Shown here: piece by piece, positions 6,727 to 7,330 of the stretch
Layout: each line of letters starts with the position of its first letter
Position numbering within the stretch: position 1 is the first letter of the stretch
NCBI GenBank assembly: GCA_021845705.1
Contig: JAJZVJ010000112.1
Coordinates: forward strand, 1 to 7,330
DNA: 7,330 nt
Origin: a bacterium
Lineage (GTDB): Bacteria > Elusimicrobiota > Elusimicrobia > Elusimicrobiales > UBA9959
Direction of reading: 5' to 3'
Made by a program: the position numbers and the translations under genes
The notes under the pieces: generated by a model
Seen by the model: only the letters and a program-made list of their open reading frames with translations
The model's database searches: none
What the model was told of the DNA's origin: nothing

Positions 6727-7294
6727 ACTTCTGCTGTTTGCCCGGCTTTTCCTCAAGTTCCTTTATCCTGCGTTCGTACCTTTCCCTCAGCTGGGCTTCG
6801 CTCTCGTTCAATCTGTGCTGAAGCTGCTGTTCCTTCTGTTCGCTCTTCTTTATGTATTCTTCCTCTTTTTTAAGGACCCAGGTGGTGAGGCGGTTGTGCT
6901 CTTCGTCTATTTCCTTGAGCTTGGTGTTGAGCGAGGTTTCCACTTCCTTGCGCATCTTGTCTATGGCCGCGCGGCCGCGCTCCAGTTCGGCGTAGTAATT
7001 CTTCTCAAGCTCGTCCTTCCTGGCCGAGAATTCCTCCTCGCGGCGCACGCTTTCGGCGCGGTGTTTCGCCAGCTCGGCGTCCAGTTTCTGGCTCAGGAGC
7101 ATTTCCTTCTTTTCGAAGTCGGCCCTGAGGGTCTGCCGGTCGGCGTTCAGCACCTCCAGCCGCTGGGACTGCCAGACGAGCTGTTCGCTGTGGTACTGGG
7201 AATAAAGTTTTTCGGAGAGCTCTACGTATTTCGCCTCCAGGTCCTTTTCCCTGGCGTCCAGGGGGGGCGCAGGGTCAGGCCGGCGCTTTTGCAC
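6725..7294 (-). CDS. Short coiled-coil protein (189 aa) upstream of the giant coiled-coil gene, function unknown
   Basis: A second unrecognised coiled-coil protein. After a short Pro-rich, basic head (RRPDPAPP, residues 4-11) the chain is uninterrupted charged helix to about residue 183, then ends EKPGKQQK. It has no Cys. It shares the module of its neighbour: REKDLEAKY at 15-23 and RKDELEKNY at 92-100, 77 residues apart. This suggests common ancestry or joint assembly with the 966-residue protein. The start is the GTG at 7292-7294; an in-frame TAA at 7304-7306 prevents a longer version, and the next Met is only at about residue 65. The ribosome site is weak (GGA about 12 bases upstream), so the start is less certain than the frame. 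A run of seven C lies in codons 10-12. Eight bases separate it from the next gene. Confidence 0.78.
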   Translation of the reverse strand: MQKRRPDPAPPLDAREKDLEAKYVELSEKLYSQYHSEQLVWQSQRLEVLNADRQTLRADFEKKEMLLSQKLDAELAKHRAESVRREEEFSARKDELEKNYYAELERGRAAIDKMRKEVETSLNTKLKEIDEEHNRLTTWVLKKEEEYIKKSEQKEQQLQHRLNESEAQLRERYERRIKELEEKPGKQQK

Positions 7295-7303
7295 GATGTT
7301 GTC

Positions 7304-7330
7304 TTATCCGGCTACGGCTTCCCTTTCCCG
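7304..7330 (-). CDS. Possible 3' end of a further upstream gene (last 8 codons)
   Basis: On the - strand the right edge reads REREAVAG followed by TAA (7304-7306). Charged, helix-like residues and a stop nine bases before the next start, like the 8-base gap downstream, suggest the tail of another operon member. Of the other two frames, one stops within six codons and the other stays open without a recognisable product. Eight codons are far too few to be sure. Confidence 0.28.
   Translation of the reverse strand, partial: REREAVAG

Noticed and set aside
6717..6760. The two coiled-coil genes as one gene split by a frameshift
   Set aside because: The first ends in a helix-breaking EKPGKQQK tail, the second has its own ribosome site and ATG, and its frame is closed by a TGA 13 codons upstream. 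A single-base error in that short stretch cannot be fully excluded.
5391..6821. A 476-codon open frame on the + strand opposite the coiled-coil genes
   Set aside because: It is the shadow of a Glu/Lys/Ala/Leu-rich gene that lacks TTA, CTA and TCA codons, so the opposite strand has few stops. The product is an implausible Phe/Leu/Gly string without domains.
3816..7294. Assigning SMC, RecN, myosin-like or gliding-motility identity to the coiled-coil proteins
   Set aside because: No ATPase motifs or globular heads are present, and similarity of coiled coils in composition alone is not evidence of homology.

Overview
The window reads as a piece of chromosome from a diderm bacterium of fairly high GC (about 60 % by eye). 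An RND-type envelope efflux pump implies an inner membrane facing a periplasm. The genes still use ATA (Ile) and AGG (Arg) codons freely. A pyruvoyl-dependent arginine decarboxylase is typical of archaea but also occurs in several bacterial phyla. Together these fit an environmental lineage such as Elusimicrobiota, but that placement is a weak inference. No mobile element, CRISPR array, tRNA or rRNA was seen.

Region 1 (1-2210, + strand) is the C-terminal three quarters of an RND efflux permease whose start lies outside the window. It ends at a strong, symmetric hairpin (2211-2241) that can terminate transcription from both sides, because the next gene runs toward it from the right.

Region 2 (2260-3758, - strand) is a two-gene polyamine unit. 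pdaD, a self-cleaving pyruvoyl-dependent arginine decarboxylase, makes agmatine from arginine. Downstream of it, an agmatinase (speB-like) splits agmatine into putrescine and urea. Both genes keep their catalytic residues. A perfect TATAAT lies so close to the pdaD ATG that its mRNA may be leaderless.

Region 3 (3816-7294, - strand) holds the most unusual content: two adjacent genes, 8 bases apart, encoding almost pure coiled coil. The upstream product has 189 residues, with proline only at its ends. The downstream product has 966 residues in which I find no proline and no cysteine. If continuous, that helix would form a rod on the order of 140 nm. Both proteins reuse a short RE-x2-L-x3-Y/F module, and in the long protein several copies sit exactly 55 residues apart. 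I do not recognise the family. A filament-forming or spacer/scaffold role is a structural guess only. At the extreme right edge there may be the last eight codons of a further gene of the same operon.

The - strand genes are contiguous with short gaps (about 9, 8, 57 and 86 bases), so pdaD-speB could be read through from the coiled-coil genes as well as from its own promoter. The many long open frames on the + strand opposite the coiled-coil genes are composition artefacts.
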